Source of the DNA: Lanius collurio
Taxonomy: Eukaryota > Chordata > Aves > Passeriformes > Laniidae
NCBI GenBank assembly: GCA_020086605.1
Contig: JACBWW010000003.1
Location: forward strand, 56,046,206 to 56,110,205
Reading direction: 5' to 3'
DNA: 64,000 nucleotides
The notes beneath the pieces are model-generated. The model saw only the letters and a list, made by a program, of their open reading frames with translations. It did not search any database and was not told where the DNA came from. Of the stretch, positions 1 through 13,155 are shown piece by piece. Position numbers and translations under genes: made by a program. Each line of letters starts with the position of its first letter. Within the stretch, counting starts at the first letter, position 1.

Positions 1-3000
1 TGAAGGACATTTCAGATTTTTAATTTTATTCTGCCTTTTAATGACTTCTAAGGATAGAATTTTCTGTGGGGTGACAATTCAGCTTCAACCAGCTGTAGAG
101 TGAGAGTGAACATTTTTCTTTAAAGACCTGAGTCCAAATGGTTGTTTAAAGTGAGAGTAAGAAGTAGTTTGGTGATGTTGCAGTAATGTCGGGTTACCAT
201 CTGCCACATTATTTCTGGGAACTGCTTGATTGATTCCTAGCAAATCACTTCCTGCAAGCATTATTTGCAAAACTTTATTATGGGCAAAGGCTATTTCTGT
301 GTTCATGAGCCATCGTTACTGGGGAGCATTTCATTACCAAGTGATGACATTCTGTAAAATATCCTGGTGCATGGACAAATGCCAGCACCACTTCTTGACA
401 ATGGGTCAGCTGAGTGTATCTTGCTCAGCAGCCCCCAACAGATGTCAACCCTAAATTTGTCAACGGTGCAATAGTAGTCCATGCTCTGACATCCTTCAAC
501 ACCTTGGGTGCTCTGCTGACAAAAAATTCCACTGAAACCCCAAGAAGGCTGATGGTTTGAGGAAGGAATTTCTCCAAACATCAGTGGGCATGTTGAGAAA
601 TGACTTGGTCACTTTGCCTGGCTTGGATGGTTCCTTCTGCTCCTCCCATGCTGAGCACCAAGGCAACAGTACAGCTGGAGTGAAGCTGGACAGAAATGCA
701 TGAGGGTCAGGAGTCCACAGTGTGTTCCCAGGTGTTCCAGCAGACTTGCCTTATGACCGGAATGTATCCATTCACATGCCTTGCTTTCTCCTTTTGTAAA
801 ATGAAAATCTTAATTTTTAAAAGAATTCCTACTGTTTATGCGCCAAGCACAGCTGTGAAATGTCATTGCAATCAGAACAAATACATGCTCTGTCAATGTG
901 CCATAAAAGGTTTAACTGTGGTACTTACTTAGGTCCTGATCTTATAAGGATTTAAGCCCATTTATGAATGAGAGTAGCCCTGTGGAAGACTAGATTACAC
1001 ATGCACTTAAGTGTTATCAGATTGACGTCGTAGAACAACAATCACAAAAGGTACTTAATCACCTTTAAATTACAGTGTTCCTAATTTAGCTAATGTTATT
1101 CCCCAAGGAAAAATTGCCTCATCTAGCATACAATCAAGAGAGAATCAAGGGCTGTTCCTTCAAGTGGTTGACAGTTCAAAAAGAGAGATGATTTTAAAAG
1201 AATAGGTTGCTAAAGGCTGAACTTTTTAATTGAATTATCTCTTTAAGAAATTGATGCAAATTAATATTATAATACTCCATTATATTGCCATAGAATCTTT
1301 CATCCTTGAGCCTTCATAAAATATATCAATAAACTTGAGAAGCAAATGACTACTTTCTTTTTTTCTGAAACCAGTACATCATGTCCCCATTCGATTTATA
1401 TTTTGAAGGAGGATGGTGTTTTCCTATTTATAGATTAAGAAAAAAGAGCCCAAGAGCTTCCAAGAGATGGAGTCTCTCACATCCTTCCAGTCTTCAAGGT
1501 GCTCACAGGATACAATCCTGCTCGGTCCGTGGAAGCAGATGAGCTCACTGTGCAGTGCCTAATTGGACAGAGAGGTAGGATAGCAGGCAATGCAGCTAGA
1601 AAGATGACAAAAGGAATTGATAAAAAATGGAGAAAACAGAACAGAATCCATTTCACACAGCTGTCCCAGCAGCATTATAAATATTATATGACTCACTGGC
1701 CATGCACAGAGGCAAAGGAGAATTCCCTTTTTTTTGTGAGTGTGTGTTTACAGTCTGTGGTTTCAGAACAGGAAAAAATAGCTTTATCCAGGTTATTTTA
1801 TGTCTTGCATTGTTTTTAAATTACCAAGTAGCATTGCTGTAGTGGGGGTACCTCTGCAATTGTTTCTGCTTGCTGCGTGCTGGCAAAATAACAGCTGTTA
1901 TTGCTGTACCAGGATTGATTTCCATAGAACAGCTCCATCTAAAGCCTACCTACAGGCAACAACTCTGCAGCAAAATATCAATGCGGTCTCATTTTCAGCT
2001 TCTCTCAGAAAGAAAAAAAAAAAGCATTTTCAGCAAAGTTCAACACGGGATGTCATTTATTCAGGGCACATAGAGGACAGAAGGATTATTTTTAAGGGAC
2101 TAAACTTGTCTTCCATTTCCCCCTCACCAAAAAATAGGGAAAAAAGTCCTGCCCTCAGGTATCTCCATGCACAAGGCACAAGATCTGAAAATTGGGGTTT
2201 GTGTATTCTATCAAGGGCTTTACAGAGGGGCCACATTTTTCAGTAATGGGAAGGGGGGATGTCCTTGCTCACACATGCCGTCTGAGGCTGGTAGATCTGG
2301 AAAAAGACCTCAAGTCTGTCGCCTCCTACCAAACAATGTTCCTGTCATTGCTTTTAAGACTCCTCCATGATCAACCTCAGTAAATGGTCAAGGGGGTCCC
2401 GTGGCCAGGCTTTTGTGGGTGCTTTCATCCCATGCAAGTCCACAGTAGCACCGACTGTATTTCCACAGTCACCTCCCACCCGCGGCCTCCTTCCTGCGCC
2501 ATCCCGCGTCACCAGCACCAGCTCAGGCACCCATGGGGTGGGTCACACAGGGACCTGATCTGGCCAAAAACTAAGCCTACAAGGAAAGATTATTTTGGCC
2601 CAGAGGAGGATCCTACCTCTTTGTGTTTCACAAAGAAGGGGCAGCTTGTATAACCCTTTCCCTGCTCATTCCTCTGTAGACACCTTCTGTTTCTCATCTG
2701 CAGCTGACACGGGTGTAGAAACGGAACTGTTGTTCTGAACCCTTTTTCAAACTGGCTTCATTACCTTGTATCAGGAATGTGGACACATTCACTCCACATT
2801 TTAAAGCTGTTTAGCTGACACATCTTGAAGTCATACCTTAAATTAACTTGGATAAAATTTCCTGAGTGCACCTATGTAGTCAAGCAGTAAGTTTTAAAAG
2901 AAAAAATCAGGTCATCCTTGCAGTTACATACATGCTTAAATGCTCTGAAGAAATAAAGCCTATAATAAGTGTCACTTTTGCAAATATCTCATGTTCTCCT

Positions 3001-5957
3001 CTTCAGAGCAACATCAACTTTGATGTCAGTATAACTACATGTATGTATCAAAGTTGCCTGTTGGGCCCTATCACCAGCACGTATATTAGTCCAAGCCTTT
3101 GCTGGCCATTTCTCCCTTTCAGTGTTACATAAATGAATCTGAGCTCTTCTGTACTTCCCATCAAGCAATAATTTTTAGTAAATCACTATTCCTGAAATCT
3201 CTGAGATCTGTATTTATTGGTATGCACAGAACTCAGTATGTTGAACCACCTCAGGACATAGTCATGTGAAACATAATGCAACACCTTCTCCTACAAAAGA
3301 AAATATTATTTTTTGCCAGTACATAAATCCACCTTTTAAAACAAGTACTACATTCACAAAGAAATGGTGTAGAAAAAAACAACTTATTTCAATGGGCAGA
3401 CTCCCAACTCTGTGTGACTGGGGAATAGACAGGCTTTTTTTTCCTCCTATCTCTGTAGTTCTGTTTACTTTTTGAAATTCTGAGGAAAAGAACACTAATC
3501 CTCTTTTCCAGACCTAGACACTTGGGATGTTAGTAAGGTGAAATTGTCAGGCAGAGGTCTCTGCTATGAATAGAAGGTAAAGTTCTACTGCAAACTCTGG
3601 CCAGAAACATTTTGGGGACATCAGATCATGCCAAGATGCCAAGAGCCTGCTAGTGTACAATTTCTTAAATGAAAAAAAAAAAAAAAAAAAAAGACCACAA
3701 CCAGAAGGATTAGAAACAAGAGGAGACTTTCCAATGAATCAAAGAAGATGGACAAAAAGAAAAATCTAGTCTACTGATCCAGATAATACAGGCAGACTAG
3801 CATGTACTGGAATTTGGGTCTAAAACCAAAGAGAGCTGACATGAGGACATACTGCAGGGAGGGACAAACACAGCCATGAATGGTGCCATTGTGTGACTAT
3901 TTTAATTAATTTTTGTAATGAAGCCAAAGCTCTAATTTACCACATCCCAAAAGTAAATAGAAAAGGTTATGACCTTAATTCTAGAGGTGGGGAAGGAAAA
4001 CCTAATTGTTGAGTAGTGAGCTATCACTCATTACTGCAATTGGATAGATACATTTGGTGTGTTACTATGAATAGTCCAGATTCAACAGTCAAAATAGTGG
4101 ATAATGACAACTTCATTCCCTCTTCCCTTCATCTTCTTTCCAAGCCTTTGATTAGCAGCATTTTGTACCAGTTTTACCACATGGATTGAAATACTTCTGA
4201 CTCCACAAGACTGAGTTAACCTATCTGGAAATATAGTAGCCTTTTTTTTCTTAGTAAGTGGATGTGTGAAGCCTCAGCAAGATGAAGAGATTACAGGAGG
4301 TCCCTTTCTGCCTTCTTATTTTCTGCTAATGCCTCATGGGTATATACCTATGCCAGAGCTAGTGATGGACAGACAGTTTTTCAATGTAACATGTCTACAG
4401 TGTGAAAAAAGGGCAAAAGTCATATATCTGTAATCATGGCCACTAAATAAGTACAATTAAATGTGCATTATGTGCTGTTCAGAACATGTCTCTGCATCCC
4501 TCAGACTGTGAACAACCATCCCTGCACTTAATTTATGAGGTCATCTCTATGGACCAAGGCAAAAGTTCATGGACAGGTATGAGTTTGGTGTGAATCCTTA
4601 TGTCTTGTCAAATGCTGTACCTCTATATGTCCACATAAAAAGAGTACAATACTATTTACTCAGTAAATTACGTGTTCTCTGCTCCAGATCTTTTTGTCCT
4701 TTGCCCTGTATTGTCAGTGTGAGGAGGAAATTATCCAGAATCAGAACATGAAGGATTTAAGGAGAAATGTTCATAATAAAAAATGCTGTTCTAGCAAGTT
4801 CTGCTATGGCAGAAACAAAGGAGTGACCTGCATTAGGCTGACTAGTTCAGTCAAAGCATACTAGTATTAGGATGAATATTATTGGATAAACACCTATAAT
4901 GTTGTAGCTGTCAGCCAAAATTCCCGCAGTAAATAGCTACTGCCTCAAAATCCTTGTGTTAATGTCCACCCTCCTTTCAAGCATATGCAGAAGTAGCTGT
5001 CTTTATTCTAGAAACACAAACATTTCTTCTGGTATTGACCTTTCTTCAATATTACTACTGAAAATCGGGCACTTCATCCATTTTGCATCTTTAAACATTG
5101 AGTAGCAATATTTATAGCTGGTTGGCATCACATTTTACCAGTTTAGGTTCTGTGTAAAAAACTTGATGCATTCTGCCAGGAATCGAGATCATTAGAAAAA
5201 TTCTCCCGGTGCTTTCAACATCTGAGAAAAAAACTCTGAATGACTTTCTAAACTTTGGTCAGTACAGGGAAATAACAGATCTTCCCTCTTCTGTGGCTGT
5301 CAAATCAAGAGCGCGCTGCCCTTTCTTGAAGGACATGTTTTAACAAACATAAATCAGCACAAATCCGATGGCCTGTGCTACCCGACAGGATGATCTAACA
5401 GTACCATTTGACTTTGAAGGTTATGGCTGTGTGAATCAACCTCTAACAAAGGGTTTAGCACAAATCTTGAGAGACAGCTGCCAGTCTTACTGATGATCAG
5501 GGATGATATATAAGGAAAGCACTTATCCTCTCATGCTCCTGTCCAAGTGGGTTGAGGCATAGAAGCAGAAAGGAGAAAGATCCCATGATACATGATCTAT
5601 GTATGCCCAGTGGGCAGCGTGCTGGTCTCCAAAGCTGTATCTCTTCTGAGGGCACTACAACTTTCAGCAAAGGTAATATCTCTCACTAGGCCAAGCAGGA
5701 TATTTGGAAAAAGTAGCCAAATGTTTGAATGCATGAGCTTTTCTTAAAACCTGCCTGAAACACAAAGATCTTCAAAGCTAAGTGAAGACATTTAAAATAC
5801 AAAAAAATGTCTCTGGGTAACGTTGCTCTCTTGAGTGAGAAAGCAAAAAGTTGTATCTTAGAGAAGAGCTTCCACATCAGTTTTAGTTTTAGAGTGGAAA
5901 ATACCCTCCTTGTATATCTGGATACTTGGTTGACATCCACATCTTTTGGCCTTTTGT
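1..5957. other. Unique A+T-rich non-coding stretch
   Basis: No gene or recognisable transposon is visible. Open frames are short (at most about 150 codons), overlap in several frames and show no known domain. The stretch holds a CRE-like TGACGTC core at 1023-1029 and a run of 21 A at 3672-3692. A frame at about 430-540 on the plus strand looked protein-like but matches nothing I know. A small group of CpGs lies near 2480-2525. Confidence 0.6.
3672..3692 (+). repeat. Poly(A) tract, 21 A
   Basis: An uninterrupted run of A with no recognisable retroposed body directly upstream and no AATAAA close by. It is most simply a mononucleotide microsatellite. A retroposon tail cannot be excluded. Confidence 0.85.
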
Positions 5958-6250
5958 AGCCGAATCCCCTGGCAACGCAGATTTCCCAGCCCGTGCTCTG
6001 CTGAGAGGGATGGGTGAGCGGAGCCGATGGGCGTTAGTTCCAGCTGATGGAGGCTGCAGCATGGGGTTCCCTCCCGTGAATGCTGCTTGAAAGGGGGAGC
6101 AGATTTTACGTCCCTTCAGTTACAAAAGGAGCCCTTGGCTCTACTGCCAAGGCTGGCCTTTGGCTCTGTAGATCCCAGTCATCTGCGAAGAATAGCTGCA
6201 TGCTGACCCAGATACTCCATCAGCTCTGCTGCAGCGCTGGCTCAGCGACG
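5958..6250. promoter_or_regulatory. Small CpG-rich patch
   Basis: About 12 CpG dinucleotides fall in roughly 290 bases, against a background in which CpG is rare. The patch starts with CCTGGCAAC, a half-site resembling an RFX X-box. It is too short for a classical CpG island and no TATA box or convincing first exon is attached. It could be a weak promoter, an enhancer or simply G+C-rich unique sequence. It is followed by 14 A at 6308-6321. Confidence 0.25.
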
Positions 6251-6784
6251 AGGCTGCCATTTCCCTGGTCTCTGTTCTGCCCTATATCCTGCCTCAGAGA
6301 TTAAATTAAAAAAAAAAAAAAGAGGGACAAGTTAATGTTAATCAGAATAGAATTTTCCTCCAATTATTATTCTGCAAAACAGAGTTTCCCAGGGAAATCT
6401 GTTGCCTTACTTTTCCCTTTCTGTTTGCCTTTCTTGACATCTCATGATGCTGCTTTAACTCAGAAATCCTGAAATCCTGACACATTTCTAACATAGGCTG
6501 TCCTTAAGAGAAGAGAAATGTGCCATCTCCATTTTCTGCTTTCCTTGCATCTCCTCCATGTGTACCATGGTATGTCAACAGAGAGTAGGGAAGGCAATTT
6601 GTGAGCTAAAGAGGGGAGCCCAGAGCGAGGGCAAGCCTGGGCCCCTGACATCAGCCACTTGAGATGTTCATGTTGAAATTTGGGGGTGTATTGTTAACAA
6701 AGCACTTAGTCCTGCACGTGCAGCTGCACCTTGAGTCCTATGTCCACTTCTGGGCCCCTCACTTTGATGCCTTTTCCTGGTCTT
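6251..6784. other. Unique non-coding stretch
   Basis: Apart from the A14 tract at 6308-6321, nothing is recognisable. Short frames occur on both strands without domain content. Confidence 0.5.
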
Positions 6785-7110
6785 AAAATCAAGAGTCAAG
6801 CATGGTTAGAAGGGAAAAAGGGATTTTACCTTGGTATTTATTTTAAGGATCCTTAGGTGCACTACGTCTAGGTCAAATGCACCGAAATGCACACTGCAGT
6901 GCACATCCCCAAAAGATCTGGTATAACATTATAAGTCTTACTAATTAGCATATCTATCAAATATTCCCCAATGAGAGGCTTGAGTGAGCCCCCCTCCCCA
7001 AGGAACCTTCTCCTGAATGGTTCTGTCTCAGTTTACAGAACGTAAAGGAGAGGACCTTGGGGTCTGGGGCACATTAGCCTCTACCTATGAAGCTTCTAAA
7101 ATGTTTAGTC
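6785..7110 (-). mobile_element. Possible endogenous-retrovirus LTR fragment, antisense
   Basis: Read on the minus strand, the segment has an LTR-like order: a block with a TTATAATG-type A+T element (plus-strand position about 6930), then about 90 bases further an AATAAA (plus-strand TTTATT at 6837-6842), then a T-rich stretch. The overall wording also resembles LTR fragments common in bird genomes. Neither TG/CA ends nor a target-site duplication could be fixed, so the borders are approximate. No gag, pol or env remnant is attached. It would be a solo or truncated LTR if the call is right; otherwise it is unique sequence. Confidence 0.35.
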
Positions 7111-7228
7111 TCCTGGCTGAACAAACAAGTCCAAGAATGTAGGCAAAAAGCACTAAGAATACAGAAGATGTGAAAAGGTGTAACAGCAGTATAAAAGAAA
7201 AGGCAAAAAATCATCATGGCATCAGCTT

Positions 7229-7680
7229 CAGGAAGGACATTGAGGTGCTGGAGTGTGTCCAGAGAAGGTTAAGGTTCTGGAGAGCAAGTCACACTGAGCA
7301 GCTGAGAGAGCTGGGGGTGTTTAGCCTGGATAAAGGGAGGGTCAGTAGAGACCTTATTGCTACAACTACCTGTAGGAGTAGCCAGGTGGGGGTCAGGCTC
7401 TTCTCCCAGGCAAAACATGACAGAATAAAAGGATATAGTCACAAGCTGTGCCCCGGGAGATTCAGGTTGGACAGCAGGAAGAACTTCATGGAAAGGGTTA
7501 TTAAGCATTGGAATGGGCTGCCCAGGGAAGTGGTGGAGGCACCATTGCTGCAGGTGTTCAATAAATGACTGGACGTGGCACTTAGTGCTATGGTTTGGTT
7601 GACAAGATGGTGATTGATCAAAGGTTGGACCTGATGATCTTGGACGTCTTTTCCAACTTGATTCTGTCATTCTAAGAAGT
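7229..7680 (+). mobile_element. CR1 non-LTR retrotransposon, 3' end
   Basis: This is the 5'-truncated 3' end of a CR1 LINE in sense orientation. It encodes the conserved C-terminal tail of CR1 ORF2: an LECVQRRLR motif, then LRELGVFSLDKGR, then GRFRLDSRKNF and HWNGLPREVVEAP. The frame is open from 7170 to the stop at 7568, about 110 codons of it CR1. The 3' untranslated part follows, with the usual GGTTGGACCTGATGATCTT block and a degenerate ATTCTGTCATTCT tail. The absent 5' end is normal for CR1, which is mostly truncated on insertion. The uninterrupted frame suggests a copy that is not extremely old, although it lacks the catalytic domain and is inert. Confidence 0.93.
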
Positions 7681-8864
7681 ATAGTGGATAATATGAAAGT
7701 ATCTTTGTAGCTGCTGGTCTCTATTAGAGAGGAATTGAAAAAAAAAGCCAAAAAGAAAACCCTTAATTGCCTCTAAAATTTTACTAGAATCAAATTACAT
7801 TGTCAAATCTATTTTTTTTTTTCTCTAAGAAATTTAACAGGTATAAAGATATATCTGGAAACACCAGTAAAAGGGAATGTTCATCTTTGCAGTCTTCCTG
7901 TAGAGGACTGCAGGGAAACACTAGCAGAAGATCCCAGAATGCAAACTTCCTCCTTCTGTTTTTCTTTGTGTGACAGCACAAGGCCTTGAGAAGACACAGG
8001 ATCTGCAGCAGGATGAAGCACAGTGCTGTACTCCTTTGCTGTCTTGGTGGTACAAAGAGGAGAGCTGCCTGGACCTGGAGACTCGTTGGTTGAATCTGGT
8101 GCGCTACTGAGTGCTCTGAATAAAATCCCTGTGGCTCCTTTCTGCTCTGAACCATGTGGGACCACAGGCTTGGTTCCCTGCTCCTCCATGCCACTTCTGT
8201 GTGTCCTGGAATGAATCATTCGGACCAGAGTGCTCAAACTCCATCCCTTGGTCTCCTATCTTCATTAGAGTGTTGCTGCTGCACCAGAGCTGTGGTGGTG
8301 TTTGTCCAGCGGGATGGATGATATGGTTTTGGCTTGGTGCTTGGTGGGATGAAGCAATGGACTGATCATTCAGACACATATGACAGAAGAGATCGCTACT
8401 GACAGGTTTTCTTGCAGATTGTTCAGATAAGTGGGAAGAGAATACTGCGAGACAGAGCAATAAACATTGTAATTCACTCAGCAGAATTTGCAGGGCAAAG
8501 CGAATAACGCAGAAGCCAGGGAAAACAATGCGGCCTTATTCCAAGATATATAAAAATACAACTTTGGAGCCTGACAATTTCTTAGAATTTAAAAAACCCA
8601 ATGCTGTAAAGATGAGCATATCAAGAGAAGTGAGGGATTCCGTGAATTCAGGAGATATCTTTTTCTAAAGAAAGGAGAAGCCAAAAGGAGATGAGTTCTG
8701 AGAACCCTGCCCTGTGATCTTTGTCTGTTGCTTTTCTTCTTGAGATAATAAAAATAACAGTGTTTCCTGAAGTGCTTTTGCCAATGGAAGGACTGTGACA
8801 AGGGCTGGTCTGGGGAAATGTCAGCCCCATTTTTACCTCGAGCCATTTCTTTTTCCTCCCTCAC

Positions 8865-8886
8865 TAACCTCTGATTAACCTCTGAT
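8865..8886 (+). repeat. 11-bp tandem duplication
   Basis: The unit TAACCTCTGAT occurs twice head to tail without mismatch. This looks like a recent slippage duplication. Confidence 0.85.
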
Positions 8887-11800
8887 CTTTCTTCTACATC
8901 CTCAGTCTTGCCAGGGCCAAGTCCCGAAATGCACAATAAAGTCAGAGTAAAAAAGCTGGGTGGCAGGAGAGAGTGATGGAGAAGCTGTGTGGCAACAGGA
9001 CTTGGGTTTTCAGAATAGATCCCCAAGGAACAAGTGTTTTCTCACTCTCTGAAGGCTTCAGAGCACTTGAGGGGTTAGGATCAGAGGCTGGACTTCATCA
9101 AAGGAAGACTGCCAGCCTTGGAAGCCAGTGCCCAGCTGACTTATGTGAAGATTATCAAGTGACAGAGGACACAACGCCCTAAAAGTTTGGTGCTCCATTA
9201 TCCTGGGGAAAGGCTTCATGTTGCCCAGTGCCACGCAAATTTATTTCAGTTGAGCAGAACCAAACTGAGGTGAAGCTTGCCCCAGGACAAACAAGTTCAC
9301 TCTTTTGTTTCCATCTTTCCCACAAAGGGCTCCTGAAGGTGGGAATTTACTTGCCTTCCCCACCTCTTGGTGCATATTACAAGGCCTGTCTTCCCCAGCC
9401 TGCAAAGGCAGTGTGATATGATCAGAGATGTAGGACTGGAGGCTGTTTAAGCAGACACATATGATTTGACAGTGTAGACGATGTTTGGGATATTTTTTTG
9501 AAGAACAGGCTGTTATTAGAAACTGTTGTGCTCAAATTGTTGAATTAATTTGAGTACCTTATGGAGAAGTATAGATGGTTTATTTTCTTATACAAAATAC
9601 ACTGCATAGCATTGCACAGGCACCAGTGGATTACAAATAAGGTAATATGAGAGTCAGTGAGCTGATTTGTCTGTCGCCTGCCAAGAGTTTAACTTTCAGT
9701 TGAATTCAGCAACTTTACTCTTAAAGGTACTGAGCTTTCCAAGTAATAAAGTAAATGCAGAGATGGCAAGCATTGCATTTAAAATATTTATCCGGTCTAG
9801 CACAATAGATATATTCCATTCCACCAGTTTTATTTATGAATTTACTTTAATGCAGCTAGATTAAGTAATTTTACTAGGAGCACAATAATATTCCCTTGCA
9901 TTAATCACTCATTGATTGTCAATGCAATCTGAGATAGTAGTACCAAATAGGAAATAGGCTTCCAGCTTTTGTTATTTCTCTCCTGCTGTGATCACTCATT
10001 GAGCTTGTTTTCCTTCTCCATCCCATGCCTCCATCACAGGCAAGAAGCTGAGTGTGCCAAGGAGGAGTGATGATTTGTGTCTGTGTTGTGAAGCCTGGTC
10101 CTCCTGCTCCCACGTGCACCAAACACAGAGGGCACATTACGTGCACAGCGACTGCAGCATAAGCTCTTTGAAGCACTGTGTCAGCTTGTCTCTCAGATAT
10201 CCCAATAAAACAGAGCTTTTGGAGCATTAATTTTTCAAGATGTGGGTGTTTATTTATACCATTGCAGTCTATGCAATGCCTGATCCTTGTTTTGCCAGGT
10301 TGCTATTTTATTTCTTTGGTATTCAGTGCACTGTCTATTGATGCTAATGGCAAGTCTCCCACTTCCAATTCTGGGAGGAGGAACTCTCTATTGTCATAAC
10401 AGCATATTGTATGTGAAATCTGATAATGAGGATTTTGTAGATATGGCACTGCATTATTTAATTGATTTCATGTCCATGCCTTGATCTAGAGCAGGACTGT
10501 GAACTTAGTCCTTGAAATGAAAGCAGGCTTTTATAAAATTATTTTCTGCAATGGTCAAAATAGAGAAAGAAAAAAGAAAGAGGGATGGTTTATATGCCAG
10601 GGGCTCCTGCATTTCACAAGTGATAGGAAAATTTCTGTCTCAAGAGGCACTGATGGTTTTATCTCCAGGTGGGAGCTGGGAGGCAGGAGCAGGTGTCTCT
10701 CACATTGGCAAGCTCTGTGGAAGCCTGCATCCACCTCTGAGCAGAGCTCCGCAGGCGTTCCTGTGGTCCACAAATGGTTGCCAGCTGTCAAAGTGAAATG
10801 GTTCAGCAGTGAGTCTCCTGATCTGTGTTCTGGCCAAAATTCAATTGGATTACAAACCAATTGCTGCAGGCTGTCCCAGAAGCAGGAAATCACCATCAGC
10901 TGGCTGGTGGGGTCTGCTCACAGTGACAGAGAGTGCTGTTCCTCACCTGCTGCAATGTGTTTGTAGGAGCTCATTGGGAGCAGTGACTCTTTTGCTGGTC
11001 TTATGACCAGCACTCCCTCCTTCCCCAGGCTGGGGGAATGATGGTTTCCTGGGGAAAAAAATAGATTTAAAGAAGATAAGAAGGGAGGAGAGGCAAGGTG
11101 TATTGTTGCAAGAGGCTTTCACCAAGGGATGATTTCTTGGCAAAACATCTTCTGAAACTCCAGCCACCACATTTTCCCAAAGCACTACCACTCATGTGAC
11201 TGAAATAGCAAATAGCTTTCACCAAAATAAGAAAATTGCTTTTATTTCACATACAGTTTGTCTGTGGACAGCTTGGCTGTAGGTTGACTCTGGAATAAAA
11301 TCAGAGACCTCACCAATTCTATAAGTAGCAAGGCCATCCAATGACAGTTTGGAACCAATAACATTTTGAAAAGGAGAAAGAAGTTTCATATTTGGGGACT
11401 AAGCCAGGCTCTGATTATTTGTAGTTAAGACATTCATGAGAAACAGACTGTCACAGATACAGTTTGTCGTGTTTCTTCCCTCTTCAGCACTGACTGCCTA
11501 CAACAGACTGAGGGATTTGGTGATGAATCTTGGTCAGGTGCCTCAGCTAAAGCCCCACTTCAGCCCATCTGTAAGCTGGATCTTCAGCAGAACTCACTTG
11601 AAAGAAGATGTCATTGTCCTTTTTTCACTTGTGGGTGCAGTGAAGCCATCACATTTCTGTCTTGTCAACCTTTTATGCCTGAGTATAAAGGTGAATAAGA
11701 AAGCAGGATGCTGTTAAGCTGTTGGCTGATCATATGGAGTAAGAAGAGCCAGCAGTGGAGCATTACCAGGCTCAGGTTGCCCATGGGCTCCTTTGCTTTG

Positions 11801-12392
11801 AAGAGATGAGACCTGTAGGAGAAAAAGGTAGAGGAGAGCAGAGAGGTGTGGACATCTGAGGGTAATCAGGAGCATCTTCCCAAGAAAGAGGTGGGGGAGG
11901 GAAGCTTTGATTCCCCTTTCTCCCACATGCCTTCACTTCTTTTTTTTTTCCTCTCTATTTCTGTAGTTCCATGGGGAAAACATTGCTATTAAAGTAAAAC
12001 TCCAGGGACTTAAAATATTCATAGGGATTCTTTTGAGGAAAACTTGGCTCTGGTGAAGTCAACAGGAGTTTTGGAATCAACTTCAATGGTGTCCAAATTT
12101 CACCTTGCTGTCATACTGTCCTAAAACATTTCCAGGGCTGTAAAAAAACACTGCCTGCTCCATGCTGACCTTTCTGTCACAGCTGAACAGAGCCTGGTAC
12201 CCTCCTGTGAAATTCACCATATTTTTGTGATAAATCACATCCTTCTCTCAAGGGGTAACAACAAATAAATACCCCCTAATCATCCTGAAAATGAGATCAG
12301 CAGTTGACCAGACCATGACCAGACCTTTGTAGTTTCAATGGGAAATTGTTGGAAATCATGCGTTACTACAGAGGTTGTTTATTTGAGGGACA

Positions 12393-12408
12393 ACTGGAAT
12401 ATTCCAGT
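12393..12408. repeat. 16-bp perfect palindrome with HSE-like core
   Basis: ACTGGAATATTCCAGT equals its own reverse complement. The centre fits GAAnnTTC, the inverted pentamer pair bound by heat-shock factors, but two pentamers is the bare minimum and no promoter lies nearby. A chance palindrome is possible. Confidence 0.8.
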
Positions 12409-12627
12409 GATCCAGATTTAGTTATTTTTGGTGTCTCTTTCCATAGGGAGTTGACAACCTATTTAAATCCAGGGGATCATGACTAGTTATTCAAGTTTTG
12501 CTCTGCTGGATTTGTGTTCTGTATATTTTGGAAACACTGTCTGCTCTGAGCAGCAGATAGAACAATGCCACAGCCCACATCAGTGAAAAGCTCTTGTGAT
12601 TTTTTTTTTTTTGTCTTTGATTTTCAG

Positions 12628-12822
12628 TGAAGGCTGTGGTCTTTTCTCCCTCTTTCTGTATTTTATTGCCAATGTGGAATGCTTTAAAAATACCGTTAAG
12701 GAATGTGTTACCCTGTGGGATCTATGCTATATTTCACTTTCTATGCTCTTTCCAACAGCAGTGTAGCTTTTAATCTTCAATAAAATTCTGATGATTGAAA
12801 AAGCACAAGCATTTTCTTTTTG
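12628..12822 (+). other. Exon-like segment with strong splice-like borders
   Basis: A 12-T run and TTTGATTTTCAG (AG at 12626-12627) form a strong 3' splice-site match. 195 bases later GTAAGT (12823-12828) is a near-perfect 5' splice site. Two of the three plus frames stay open for about 47 codons and then stop, so there is no clear coding frame. An AATAAA at 12779-12784 lies inside. The segment could be an exon of a non-coding transcript or a chance pair of sites. No homology is recognised. Confidence 0.15.
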
Positions 12823-13155
12823 GTAAGTGTAAGTCTGGGGCTATTGACAACAGGCTTCTAATGTAATGTGCAGAGCCCATGTTTCCATAAATGCACAGCT
12901 ATTTTGATGTGATTGGCCTGATTTTCCAAGGTACTTGAACATCTGAGTATCTTAATCTGGTAGTCTTCAACTTCTCAGCAAATGAGACCAGACATTGGTA
13001 ATTTAAAAGCTAGATACAAAGAAGGAGCCACTCAAATTTGTGAAGTCCAATGGCTTTATCTTTTTCCTCACCCCCCTTTTCCCCTTCCGAGAAGAACTCA
13101 GACTGATTTCTTCACTTGCACTCTACCTTTCAAAAGCACTTCTGGAACCTTTGTT
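12823..13155. other. Unique non-coding stretch
   Basis: Nothing recognised between the exon-like segment and the CpG-rich patch. Confidence 0.5.

Larger units (their letters stand above)
7681..12627. other. Unique non-coding stretch with small inverted repeats
   Basis: No gene is recognised. Items seen: an 11-bp perfect tandem duplication at 8865-8886, an inverted repeat at 10842-10863 (7-bp arms, 8-base loop) and a 16-bp perfect palindrome at 12393-12408. A 155-codon plus-strand frame at 10499-10966 has no domain, no codon-usage signal that I can see, and is overlapped by open frames on the other strand. Confidence 0.55.

Noticed and set aside
430..545. Protein-like plus frame (DVNPKFVNGAIVVHALTSF), first thought to be a processed pseudogene of a metabolic enzyme
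   Set aside because: It could not be matched to any enzyme family I know, and the frame stops soon after. No poly(A) tail or duplication marks a retrocopy.
7269..7751. 160-codon minus-strand frame, the longest in the window
   Set aside because: It lies antisense to the CR1 copy at 7.23-7.68 kb, and the CR1 sense frame explains the lack of stops.
10499..10966. 155-codon plus-strand frame
   Set aside because: No known motif, several overlapping open frames on both strands, and no splice or promoter context.
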